64,000 nt of DNA, from NCBI RefSeq assembly GCF_018139145.2, contig NC_059474.1, positions 38,458,344 through 38,522,343 on the forward strand. Reading direction: 5' to 3'. The translations under genes and the position numbers were made by a program. Positions 11,886 to 23,211 of the stretch are shown here, one piece after another. Position 1 is the stretch's first letter. Each line of letters opens with the position of its first letter. Origin of the DNA: Gymnogyps californianus. Lineage: Eukaryota; Chordata; Aves; Accipitriformes; Cathartidae. The notes below the pieces were generated by a model, which worked only from the letters and a program-made list of their open reading frames with translations, was not told the DNA's origin and ran no database searches.

Positions 11886-14800
11886 ACTGTGGAAAGGGCA
11901 TATAGCCCTCAGGTACAGAATCTACAATTTTTTCCCCAGGGTACAGCTATAAGTTACTCATTTTAACTTGGTATTGAGTAGTATGCACTGTGATCAGGTT
12001 TTGTGTCTGTAAGGGTACACTTCTAATTCCTTAGCATGAGTAATAGGTCTCAAACAGAGAAAAGGCATGTGCAGTGCCCTCACTTTATATGCTGCGTGTC
12101 TGTTAATTTTCTCTATCAACTGGGCGAAGGGAGAAGAACAGAGAACTTTATTTCTTTTCTACCTTCATGTCAAGTAATGGTACATAAAAAATAATAGGCA
12201 TTAGCTTTTTAATCAGAAAAAGTAGCTACCCAGCACTCCCACTGTATCAGCTGTTATACTGAGGCTTTTCTTTGTTATGTCCTTTCAGATATTTCTACAT
12301 ACTTCCTCAAAGACTGGATTTATATAGTGCTAGCACACACAGAATTCAAGATATGAAATAAATTCCATAAGCAATAGCAGAACAATAAAAATTTTTGGTT
12401 CAGAGACCTTAAAGCCTAAACAGAGGACAGCAATGAAAATTGCCTTTGCTTTTCTATCACTAATCTCATTTCTTCTGGGAACAAAATCCAGTGCACTGTA
12501 AGGTCAACCCCTAAGCAGACAAGTCTGGTTGGTAGGAACAGAGAAAAATACACCTTATTTACCTCTTTCCCTGCACACACTAGGAAAGGAGAGAGCTTGA
12601 TGCCCTGCCCCAGAAACCAAAAGGCTTCAATATAGCTCTCAATGCATAAGCTTGATATTATGAAGTTGTATGTATGAGCTTAATTTTTGCACATGACAAT
12701 CCACAGTAAGGTCAAAAGAACTTCTCTAAATGGCAAATCAATGCTCTGCCTGCACAGCTGGATATCACATCCTTCTCCTTCCTTTTGTAGTCTTCACCAG
12801 CTCTAAGACCCATTAAACTCAAATTTCTTGAAAATGCCACAGTAGAAAGCAAAAGCAGCCAAGTCACATTAAAAAAAAAAAAAAAATTATAATAATATTG
12901 CCTTCTGAAATCTGTCCCAGTAAGACCAGGTTCATTCAACATCCAGATTTACTCTTACCTTTCACAGAATTCAGTGTTTAGTAGGGAAACAAGTGATTAA
13001 TTGGATTTCAGAGGTTTAATGCTACAGGAACTACCAGCAAACTAAACCTTTGCTATTTAGCTATAATAACAAGATTAGTAGACATTGGAAATTGTTAGAA
13101 ATGAAAGCAAGCATATTTATTACGTTGATAAAATCTTTTAGTAAGAATGTAATGTTCTTCATGTTAGACTTGGCACTGTATATATTCATTTTTGCAGAAT
13201 GTTTCTCACTCATATAGTTTTCATAATAGCAGAACAGAGAGACTTAATTATTTAACTAAAATGCATCAATGCATTCAGAAAGCATTCAGAATATTTTATC
13301 AGAGGAAAGATGATTTTTTTCAATACTATATTATGCATGACAAATTCTTCAGGGCTGAAGCTCTGTATTAAACAGAGCTGTCTTTATTATGTGTTACGTA
13401 TGAACAGAGTACAAAAATAATTTTTTAACCTTTGAGGATTAGATGCTCCAAAAAACGTTCTCTTGCCTTACAGTGCACTTCACAGGCAAAAAAGACAGGC
13501 AGACAGTTAACCCATTGGAATTTGTGATTCAGCAGAACAGTTTCAGTTCATATGAAATCTCATTTTCCATTTTTGCACAACAGTTTTACAACAGTTTCCT
13601 AGATCCTGGATTGATGCCTGAAGCCCTCTTTTGTGAACAGCAAACTCTATTACATATACATGACCAGATGAATCCATCTGAATACATGCTTCATATTGTT
13701 TATTAGACTTGTGTACAGCAAACTTCCTCAACTCACACAAACACCCCTGTATACGTATTACTGACAGCCTAAATAGCTCACAAAGGCTTTGTAAATTTTT
13801 AATTAAGGTAAATGAACAGACTTACAATAACAGTTCATTTTAGCATGTCAGAATTCTGCACTTAAGCAGTTTGACTTGTACAATTTATGCATGTTTAACC
13901 CAGCTTACAAAGCAGTGTCTTAGTATCTAACTTGGTGGACAAGCTACTGGAAGGTGAAAAAATTTGCTGCACAACAATGGTGACAACAAAATTAAAATAC
14001 TACTCAAAGTACAAAGTTCAAAATATCTTAAAATATAGGAGTCTAAGATTATTACATACTAAAACATCAATAGAACCTACTGACAAGAATTAAACACCAT
14101 TTCCAACCAGAAAGGGTTTCCTGCTGAGAAAGATGTGAGGTTGTTTTATGATTCTAGACCCCTGCATGGATTGTGTGCACAACTTAATGGACCACTCCTC
14201 CTCTCCAAGTAACCAGCACTACTCTTTAATGATTCAAATTAAATATATTACACTTACAAGACATATGAATAATGTTGGTTAAGAGTTTCAACCTAAGATG
14301 AGATGAAGTCCTACCTAAATACTTTGACAGACTACACAGACCTCAGGACATATTTTTTGCTCTGAGATTCAGTTGGCAGTAGGAAGTGTTTCCTTCAAGT
14401 GAAATAAGTAACAATAACAGACAAACAACATAATAGTACTTACAAAGTTGGGTTGATTATGCATATTTATTTTAAAATGATAGAATATGGATTTAAAAAT
14501 GTTTTCTTTTGAACTGCTTGTAGGATGGAATTCCACAATGCCACAGGACATTAAGGAGCCTCTGATATTTTGCTCACAGATTTAGTCATGGCCTTTTAGT
14601 TTGAAGAGCCAACACTGAAAAATCCTCATCAATTTTTGTTAACTAATGACACAGAGTTAGCAAAAAAGGAATATTTTCCATGATTGAAAGTTTTCAGGAT
14701 TAATTCTCATTTTTGATTTAGAGGTGTCAAATAGTAGCAGTCATTAAAGAAATAAATTAAAAAAAAATTGTAAAAGTTAAGTCATTAGTTCACTTATTTT

Positions 14801-16954
14801 GAAAATGTTGTAAAAACTTGTAGTACTACATTAAAATGTGTCCTAAATATTTTATTCTGTGTGAGAATCAGATAATTAGTTTCAGGATCTCCATCTCTGG
14901 AACAGAAAATTATAATTTAAAAAAAATGTTTAACTGTTTTGAGGGGAATTGGAACCAGTTAAAAAAAGCTCTAAGAATTCTTTGTATATAACTTAGGAAC
15001 TAAAGAGGTGAAAATGTTAAGAAATTGATAAGGAAAGCAGCTTTTACTAAGGCTAAAAGCCTACCGCTTACGCTGTAGTGGCCTTAGATGAAGTCTAAAT
15101 GAAACTCCTAAGCACATTGTCCTTTTAGAAATAGCTTGTAGGACTTAAGTTTTGGAGTCTGAAGCGCGAATCATCAAACAGCTGATGATGGTATGCAGCA
15201 AATTCCACCTGCTCATGTAAAGGAAGAAATATTCAACTAGAACTGGACAAACTAATTTGAAATAAAATAGATCCGGAAAACAATCCCATGTCTGGCACTT
15301 GCTCTATTAAAACCCTGAAAATAAACTCCAAGCATAGTGAAAAGTGCATTTCAGCCACGAGGGAGAGCTTGAACACTTTTTGCGTGAGGAAGGTTCAGAA
15401 GGGTCACTAAATGGAATCCTGGGTCTCTGGTGTTCGGAACAGACAATCAAAAATCTAATATTCCCTTCTTACTCTCAGCAGCTGAACCTTTTTGTGAAGA
15501 AGTCTGAAACTTAGCATGGGGAAAATTAAACACCAGTGCTCATCTAGATTTCTTTTTAACGTTTTCCAGACAAGAGAGGAGAGTGAGGCAGGAGCCAAAA
15601 GGTGCAACACGCTAGCCATGACATTATGCAGGTTTGAGAGCAAGTAATTGCTTTTCCATCATTCTTTTTTTTTTTTTTCCTATATAGTTTACTATTTTAG
15701 ACACTTATCTCATGGTCAGGATTACAGTCTATAAGGCAATTGATATATCAGGCAAACAATTCAGTATTTACAAGATATGCCCTCAATTAAAAACTAAAAT
15801 ATTTCAAAAAACTATGAAGGATCTAATAAAATTATTAAAAACAAGTACTGAATAATGAAAGAGCTAAATTAACATTGTTCTCAATTAAAAATCAATACTC
15901 TGCAATGCATGCCTTTCCTTTCCCTATTCTAATACAAAAAATAACACCTTATGAAGAACTCCTGATTAAATTCTTAAGAAAATTTAACATATTTGTGAAT
16001 TTCTGTTAGATTTGGTGAGTCTCATTACAAAATGACAAATGACAATACAAAACAATGTATAGAAAAAAATCTAGCTGTAAAGGTAAATTAAAGTTGCTTT
16101 CTATAATACTAAAATACAGTGTGGTTGACAATGTACATATACAGAGAGAATACTAATAATCCAATACTAAGGAAATGAAAGAATAAAGAGAAAATTAAAG
16201 TCCATAGCTAAATATCTTACAACTTTCACATTGCCAAACATGTCTGGAAGCTAAAGATGTCTAACAGTTAAGCACACTCAATTAATCACCAAAAATATTA
16301 ACTGTATCAAAAGCTGAGGAAAAAAGACACTAAGTTTAAACTTACTTAAATAATGTTTATGCAGGAAACTATATGTGTAGACTTAAGATAGTCTACCAAG
16401 TTTATCTATTGCATTTTCTATTGAGATATACTTATTACTGGTGAAACGCAAAAGTAATAATATTTTCTGTTAGCTTTTCTGGTTTGTGTTTCCCCTTGAA
16501 TTTAATGATGTTTGACCCATCTTTCTGCAGTGTTAGCCTTACAGAGAAAAACTTAAACTGCAATAACAGCCAGTGAACCTAATTACAGTACAGGTGGAAG
16601 ATGAAGGGAGGTTACAATTTGATTAACTATGGTTAGGTTTACCCTTAGAACTGGAAACAAAATTTAACTTTCCATTCTCTTGAGCTACCAGAGAATACTG
16701 GAATATCTTTAGTCATTTAAATATGTCTTTACAGGGGTTTTTTGTATTACAAACGTCATCACCAAATGATAGGACTATACACAAACAGAGAATTGGACCA
16801 GAAAGGATTATAAGAAGTCAATCTGGCAACCTACATCCCTTCTAAAGGTAGATACTATCTAACTAGAAGGCAGGTACTATCTAACCTTTCTGAAAACACC
16901 TTGTCTCCCAAACAGTTTTGCATCTACCTTACCTTGGTTTTATCTAAACTACCA
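11886..16954. other. Unique AT-rich interval without a gene
   Basis: No gene is recognised. It holds an A17-type run near 12,870-12,886, a pair of short hairpins near 13,348-13,380 (one with AGCTCTGT arms at 13,359-13,379), a T-rich run near 15,665-15,679, and a segment at 16,441-16,760 that reads like a conserved non-coding element. A 19-bp unit is tandemly duplicated at 16,845-16,863 and 16,867-16,885 (17 of 19 identical). Confidence 0.65.
16845..16885. repeat. Local tandem duplication, about 19-bp unit
   Basis: The unit AAGGTAGATACTATCTAAC recurs 22 bp later as AAGGCAGGTACTATCTAAC, differing at two positions. It lies just upstream of the ancient LINE relic and may be part of it. Only two copies are present. 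Confidence 0.7.
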
Positions 16955-17260
16955 TCTCCTAGCTTGCTTATAGGAATCTCATCTGAGACAGTATCAACAG
17001 CTTTAGTAAATTTAAGATATGTGACACCCACCACTATGTTTCAATCCACAAAGCCCATTATTCTGTAACAAATTCAACATCAGTTGGTTTAGTATGAATT
17101 ATTCTTGATAAAGCTATTCTGGCTGTTATTCATGTCTTTGTTTTCTAACAATGTATAACAGTTGAGGTTTTTTCCCCAATTATTTATTTCATTAAAACTG
17201 ACTGATTTGTAATTGCATTTTTCTCACTTTTAAAACCTTCCGTTCTGTTACTTTCAGAAA
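16955..17260 (-). mobile_element. Ancient CR1/L3-like LINE relic, RT domain, minus strand
   Basis: Reading the minus strand, translation gives SQNSFIKNNSY followed after frame breaks by T-Y-L-K-F-T-K-A-V-D-T (roughly 17,022 down to 16,991). These are degenerate versions of the CR1/L3 RT stretches S-Q-H-G-F-V-K-N-K-S-Y and V-Y-L-D-F-S-K-A-F-D-T. The first catalytic Asp of the RT palm (Y-L-D) is replaced by Lys here. Beyond it the plus strand continues with a stretch corresponding to the downstream RT region (near 17,190-17,215). Stops and indels are frequent, so it is a long-dead copy, older than the CR1 copies at 29.8 and 39.1 kb. The exact subfamily is not resolved. Confidence 0.65.
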
Positions 17261-18525
17261 AACCATCCATCTTCTCTAAATTATAGACAACTAACACTTC
17301 CCTCACATATATTACTTTTTAATTTGAGAGGCTTTTTTTTCCACACAAGACCTTTTTTCAACTAATGTATTCATCATGAACTTTGAAAGAAAAAATTGGG
17401 TTCAGTAAGAATAAATCATTTGAGGGTTCTTTGGGCCTTTTACATTGTTTGGGAGCTGGACCAAAAATCCATTATTTGCACAGCTTGAGTCATGCATCTT
17501 TGTATATATTTTTATACGTGTGTGTGCAAAAGTGCAGCAAATAAAAATATTGCTGTGACTTTTATTACAGACCGAGAAAGAATTATAATTGGTGGCATTT
17601 TTCTCAGAGAAGTGTTTGAATTTGTAATTTCCTTTTAGACAGTCTCTCTCAAAGGGTTTTTAAAATAATATCAGTAGTACAGAGGGATGCAGCTATTATG
17701 GACCTGATTTCCGGAGTGCTAAACATGCATAGCTCCAGTAAAAGTCCATAGGAGCTTTAGATGATAAACAGCTCTGAAAAAACATGGGACCATTTTTGCA
17801 ATATTATTTAGCACAAAGCCTTGACTAGTAAAATCAACTTTATTTGGGCAAAAGAGTATGATTAAGAAAATTAGATGAGAATAAAATCTATTTCCTTCTA
17901 GAATATCTGAAATGTGCAATTTATTCTCCTCCATTTCCTTCATTTAAAAATGCAAATAAAGAATTCATGCCCCTTAACCACGATTTTCCATAGATTAGCT
18001 TTTAATTTACAGATGGTAAGTTTACCTACTGCGGTCCTTAATGCTGAAAGTAAACTGTGATTCTGATGAAATGCCACGGTTGTATTTCATACTGAGATCT
18101 CTTCTGCAGTTGTTTTTACATCCTTTCTGTTTACTCTGGCTTAGCAGGGAATCCAGTATTAGCAACATACATGAGATCATTTATAAGATTTCTTGTACAC
18201 TCAAGGTTACTGTTTGCGCTATACAACCCCATGCACCATTTACTTGGAATGAAACAAAATCCTTTGCCTGCAGACTTTGTAATTGGCAGAAGAAAATTCA
18301 GCTTCTTTCTGGGCATATCAGTGTTACAGTGCTTAGTGATAAGGGCAAAATATATTTTCTTTTTCAGGGGAGCAGAAGTGAAGAATTAATGTGTGTTAAG
18401 CATTGCAAATGTAAACCTGGAGAGTGATGTCAATTCAATTCACTATCCAGTAAAAGAAGTGGGCTCTTTAAAAAAGTGCTAGAAAATGAACTGAATTGAA
18501 ATCTGAGCTTTTCCCCAGGTATATC
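17261..18525. other. Unique AT-rich DNA; holds the window's longest ATG open frame
   Basis: An ATG-started frame of 128 codons runs from 18,041 to 18,427 on the plus strand. I recognise no domain; overlapping frames exist on the opposite strand (18,131-18,316) and in another plus frame (18,171-18,389), so openness here is not specific. A strong splice-acceptor-like run (TTTTCTTTTTCAG) ends at about 18,367 inside the frame. I do not call it a gene. Confidence 0.5.
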
Positions 18526-18633
18526 TGCATGTGTCCGCTGCAGCCAGCATCATGGCTATGCTGTAAGCATACCCAATACAGTTAAAACAATCTAGAATAC
18601 AATTCATACTACAGCTACGCTGGTACACATGCA
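18526..18633. repeat. Imperfect inverted repeat, about 108 bp (possible MITE remnant)
   Basis: The left arm (TGCATGTGTCCGCTGCAGCC, 18,526-18,545) resembles the reverse complement of 18,611-18,633, which reads TGCATGTGTACCAGCGTAGC. The middle also has CTATGCTGT/ACAGCTACG-like complementarity. It could be a short non-autonomous DNA transposon relic or an old local inversion. No target-site duplication was found. Confidence 0.3.
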
Positions 18634-20329
18634 AGCTGTTATTCAAAAGGCAATCTCAGTAAATTTTTCTCATATGCTTCCCTCCTCCGCACCAGCACTG
18701 GATCTTTCCTAAACCGGTCCCAGTTCAGGAATCTAAAGCAATAAAAACTATTCCTCTCCTCCCCTCCTCCTTTTTCCCTTTCTCTATTGTTTTCTTCCTT
18801 CTTTTTTGTGTTGATTTTTTGTTGTTTTGACTCGCTGGTTCGGCTAACATGGATGCAGTGTGAGTCAGCGTAAGAAAAGCGTGAAGCTGCAGGCAGGAGT
18901 GGAATGGCCATGTAACACGTTTTAGTGGCTGTTAGCAACTTAATCAGCTTAGGGGTATGTCATTTCTTCAGTCTTCGCTTCCAAGTTCAAGTCAGCAATA
19001 TAATTAAACATAGACTCGAGATGGGTTAACTATCCAAATATGTACTGTTTCTTAGCTGGATTTTGCAGCTTATGATGAATTCTGTAATTCTGTAGCTGGC
19101 AAATGCCTGTAAATAATTTTTAATTAACTACATTGTCATTTCAATAATGAGTTTACCATGGTTATAGCAATATGCAGATACTTTTAGTCCCACATATTGC
19201 AACTTGCAGTCAAACAACAGGGGGATTTTTTGTTGTTTTAGCTTTTGATGTCCTTTATTTCGGATATTTTAGAATATCTTTATTTTAATATTGGATTGTT
19301 CAGGTTCAAAAAAAAAAAATCCAAAACCATGCTCCAGGTACTAAGGTCTGCATTTTGGTCAATGGTGTAGACAAACAAAATATTTACCTACTGCCTCTTG
19401 TAATTCAATTGGTATTAAAACAAATATGTTATGTCAAATTGCTATTACTGCCTCAATTGCAAATGCTTTCACTGATTTATGCACATGCTCAGCCCTTGAA
19501 ACACTTTAAGTTCTAGATCAATCCTCTAATCACTGAAAAAAGTCTTCAGATCTGCTGATACATGCAGTACCATTGCTCCTCCTAAGTCGATGTCTGGCAC
19601 AGCCCTGTTTCCTTCAAAGCAGGCCCTGAAGGGGAACGATGGAAAAGCAAACAGGGTGTTTGCCCAAGGCACCAAAGTTTGGGAAATTTGAACAGTGTTT
19701 GTTTTATTCAACCAGCTACAGCTCTCTGCTGTGCTCCAGGATGCCTCAAGACTTCACACTTTGAAGCTGCATCATGGTACCATGACACGGGCAGGAAGCA
19801 GGATGCCTCAGGGTAGCCTTGAAGCAGAGCAAGGGCAGTTGTGGATAAATGAACATAATGAACACAAACTAATAGCAAGTGAGTGGTGGGCTGAAGAGAG
19901 CAAGGTGATTCTTAATGGTATCAGCAATAAAACTTGTGTGGATAGGGCAGAATTTGGACTTGCCTGCAGAAATGTCTAATCTGAGGCCATCCTGAGCCTG
20001 ACTGCTGTAACATTTCACTTCTGAAGTACACGGCTTAAATCAATTTATCTTTCTATCTGCTACTGAACACTGAATTTTTCTGTCCCACCTTAAGGCACTT
20101 TTATCTGCAACAGACTGCACTTAAAATCAAGGTTGTGCTAAAAGTTGTTTTGTTCAATTCACTAAGTTCAGCTAGTGAAATCCTAGACGGTTCTTGACCG
20201 GGCTGTTCAAAGCAGCCTCCTGTGAGCACCACTCCCAAGACTGGTTACCTTTCTCTTGAGAGCCAAACCACCCATGTCCAGCAGTTGTACAACCTCTTCT
20301 CATACTCACATAGGTTTGGACCCAGAAGT

Positions 20330-20351
20330 CCCTCTCCCTATAGGGAGAGGG
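20330..20351. repeat. Perfect 22-bp palindrome without a loop
   Basis: CCCTCTCCCTA is followed directly by its exact reverse complement TAGGGAGAGGG. The neighbouring bases (T on both sides) end the symmetry. One strand half is pyrimidine-rich and the other purine-rich. It has no obvious source in a known repeat. Confidence 0.9.
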
Positions 20352-22554
20352 TCAATCCTACCTAATTCTCTGTTGCTTAGTTCTCTACACAAAACCTGCT
20401 GATATTTCTGGCAACACTATAGGATTATAATGTCAGAATGTCTACAGACTTCGCACCAATCAGAGAAACCATAATAATTGAAATTAACTAACTTAAAGAT
20501 AGTACTAATAGCTGGCAGTATTGAAAAGACAGAGACTTAATGAATTGTGCTCCTCTAGGTTTAATATAGTATATCAAACCATTGGTTGGTAAGCTTTCTT
20601 GCTCCAGCACTGATATAGGTCTGCTGCTTTCCTTAATTAACACACTGTATAAAGTCACAAACATAGAAGTGGAAAAATTATTTCATAAATACTGAAAAAA
20701 AGAAAAAAGCAAGTGATGACATCACAATAATTACTTAGTCCAGTTTAAGGAAAAAAAAAACAGTGAACCAACAGTAAAAAGCCTTTGCAAACACTAATGT
20801 AAAACTACTATCATCCAGCTAGGCAAAGCAGTGGCTACAGCAGCTATGCATGGTAGGAAGAGAGACCAAAGGAAATTTCTCAAATGACAGAAGAGTCCCA
20901 AGGTACCGCCATATAGCTGATATTCACTGCCTGTTGGTGAGTTTGTATGGTTCATGGAGCATCTTTGTCTCCATTGTAGCAAATGGCTGTAGTTCTGACA
21001 CCCCCAATTGGATCAGGGGAACAGAGCCTCCTCCTGAAGAAACCCGCTGGTTAATTAGAGATACTAGAAGCTGTGGCTGATGGGATACACTAAATGCAGT
21101 ATTTTCTGATATGAGATGCAATTCAAGCAGTTATTGCCATTCCTGATTTGCCAGGAGAAAGGCAGCCTGTCAGATTTCTCATGTATAGATTCTGCCCTGG
21201 GTACAGTGGAGTGCAGGAGACAGGCAGCACCCATATCCCCAGATCTTCAAGTAGCTCAGGACAAGATCAGAGCATGTGCAGTTCTCTATACAGGTGCTGT
21301 GACATGTACAGAGACTGGTGGAAAATAGAGGCTTTGCCTAGCTATAGTAACTCTGAGTAGTGACTACCTCTTGTCAAGCACAGAACATGGAACTAAGGAA
21401 GTCTGTTGCCATCCAGGCTCCAGACCCACAGATGGCATGGCTGGGAATACAAACCGTAAAAACTCAAAGACATAAGAAAGAGTTAATTCCTGTTACTGTG
21501 AGAAGACTCCAAAGAATAGAGGAAAAGAAACAGAGGAGAAAACTAAACATACAGGGACAAAATGATGTAAAGATAATGTTTCAGAATTTATATTTTTAAT
21601 TGAGTGCTACCATTTTATATACATATGGCTGTATTAATTTAGAAATCGGGAGGACTGCATGAAGAAGTCATTCTGAAGGTGTGCAACTCATTTAGCATGG
21701 AATGGAGGAGAGAAATGAGTCAGAGCTGCAAGTGAGGGAAACAAAAAGGGTAAGACAATCATGGTACAAGGGTGGTTTGAAGTAAGGCTGAGGCAAAGGC
21801 CACAACTCTAATGGAACTGTCCAAATAAGGATCTCTCACAATCTTTATCCATGAATTGGAATAATTGAATTTAAGGTTTAAAACATTTGTACAGAAAGCA
21901 TGGAACCATAAATGGCAAACTCAAGCTCACAAATAGAACCTCCAACAGAGTTGCTACTTAACTTTGCGTATGATACTTCATCACTTAATGACTATGAATG
22001 CCACTATATACGCTGGAAAACTAAATACAGTGCACACAAGCATACACACAAATATATGCAAAGATGTAGAGGGTAGAATAGAAGGCTGAAAGACAAAACC
22101 GTTTATCAAGAAAGCATGTTGACTGCATGTGAAAATGCATTTGGAGACTCTCTCTATATATGCGCTCTTTTTAGGTATCACAAGGAGAACTGTCACATTC
22201 AAGATACTTGTTTCTACTTCTATACCTACTTCATCCAACATTTCTTGGGAAAACCTCTGTTCCTGCCACAAACATGACTATAAATACAATAAGAAAAAAT
22301 TGTATTACTAGTTAATATGTACAAGTAGTTAGACCAAAATTATAATTTTTACAAAATTATGAAAAGAAGTTTTGTGTACATCTATAGTTGCACACATTTT
22401 AGATCCATTCAGACACACGTATTTATAAATATGTCAGGGTTTTTCTATGCAGATCGTACCCATTTTGTATTTTGTTAGCTGTAAGCTCTTCTAGGCAGGG
22501 ACTTCACCTTCCCAGTTGTTTGCCAAGAGTAATGCATACTGTTTGTATAATGTT

Positions 22555-22578
22555 AATTACTAATATTAATTAGTAATT
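22555..22578. repeat. Perfect 10-bp AT-rich hairpin
   Basis: AATTACTAAT and ATTAGTAATT flank the loop ATTA. The arms contain TAAT cores typical of homeodomain binding sites, so either DNA structure or factor binding is possible; neither is shown by the sequence alone. Confidence 0.85.
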
Positions 22579-22741
22579 GAGCTTGCTATTTCAGTAATTT
22601 ACATCTTGAGATGAAACACAACAGGTTTCGGCCAAGAATATATACAGATAGTGATAAAAGAAAATCTGCTACACCAGCTGGGAATAACCAGTGTAGTTAT
22701 CAGAAATCAATAAGCACTGATTATGGACTATTAATTCAGTC

Positions 22742-22765
22742 TTTTTTTTTTTTTTTTTTTTTTTT
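22742..22765 (+). repeat. Poly(T) run
   Basis: An uninterrupted run of 24 T. It could be the poly(A) end of a minus-strand retroposed sequence or a simple mononucleotide repeat. No retroposed body was recognised next to it on either side. Confidence 0.9.
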
Positions 22766-23109
22766 AAGAAAAACAGTGCTGTGATCAACCACACTCCAAA
22801 AAGTCACAAAACAAAACTAGAATTCACACTTTCTAGCTAATAATATTCAAATAACTAAGAGTCTGCTCAAAACACAGTTTTTTTTTTAAAAAAACAAACC
22901 ACGTAACAAGATTCTTCTCAGTTTACATTACAAAAAAGAAAAAAAAGTAATTTTTGTTTTTTTGTGTTGCTGTCTGCAAGGAACAGAATAGATACCAAAT
23001 GCTAATGCTCACAAAAGGAAGTGCTAGAAAAGAAACTCTAGGTACTGGAAGATCTAGAGGTTTAATCCCAAATCTGCAGAAATTAACAGGGTGCTCTCTA
23101 TACAGCTCA

Positions 23110-23136
23110 ATGTTCTTTTGCACGTGCAAAGAACAT
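23110..23136. repeat. Near-perfect palindrome centred on an E-box
   Basis: The arms ATGTTCTTTTGCAC and GTGCAAAGAACAT are reverse complements apart from one extra T on the left. The perfect core TTTGCACGTGCAAA holds CACGTG, a canonical E-box, and the outer hexamers TGTTCT/AGAACA resemble steroid-receptor half-sites in everted arrangement. Only 22 bases separate it from the next hairpin. Confidence 0.85.
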
Positions 23137-23151
23137 CGTATACAGGACAGC

Positions 23152-23211
23152 AAGTGTATTTACATCACTAAACGCAGTGATGTAAAAGTGTATTTACATC
23201 AGTAAACACAG
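23152..23211. repeat. 26-bp direct repeat with internal perfect hairpin
   Basis: The 26-base unit at 23,152-23,177 recurs at 23,186-23,211 with two differences, period 34. The first unit starts a perfect hairpin: TTTACATCACT (23,159-23,169), loop AAACGC, then AGTGATGTAAA (23,176-23,186). The second unit has lost the matching arm. Confidence 0.9.

Noticed and set aside
13348..13380. Two adjacent short hairpins (CTTCAGGGCTGAAG and AGCTCTGT arms)
   Set aside because: Arms of 5-8 bp are expected by chance in this length of AT-rich DNA; not reported as a separate signal.
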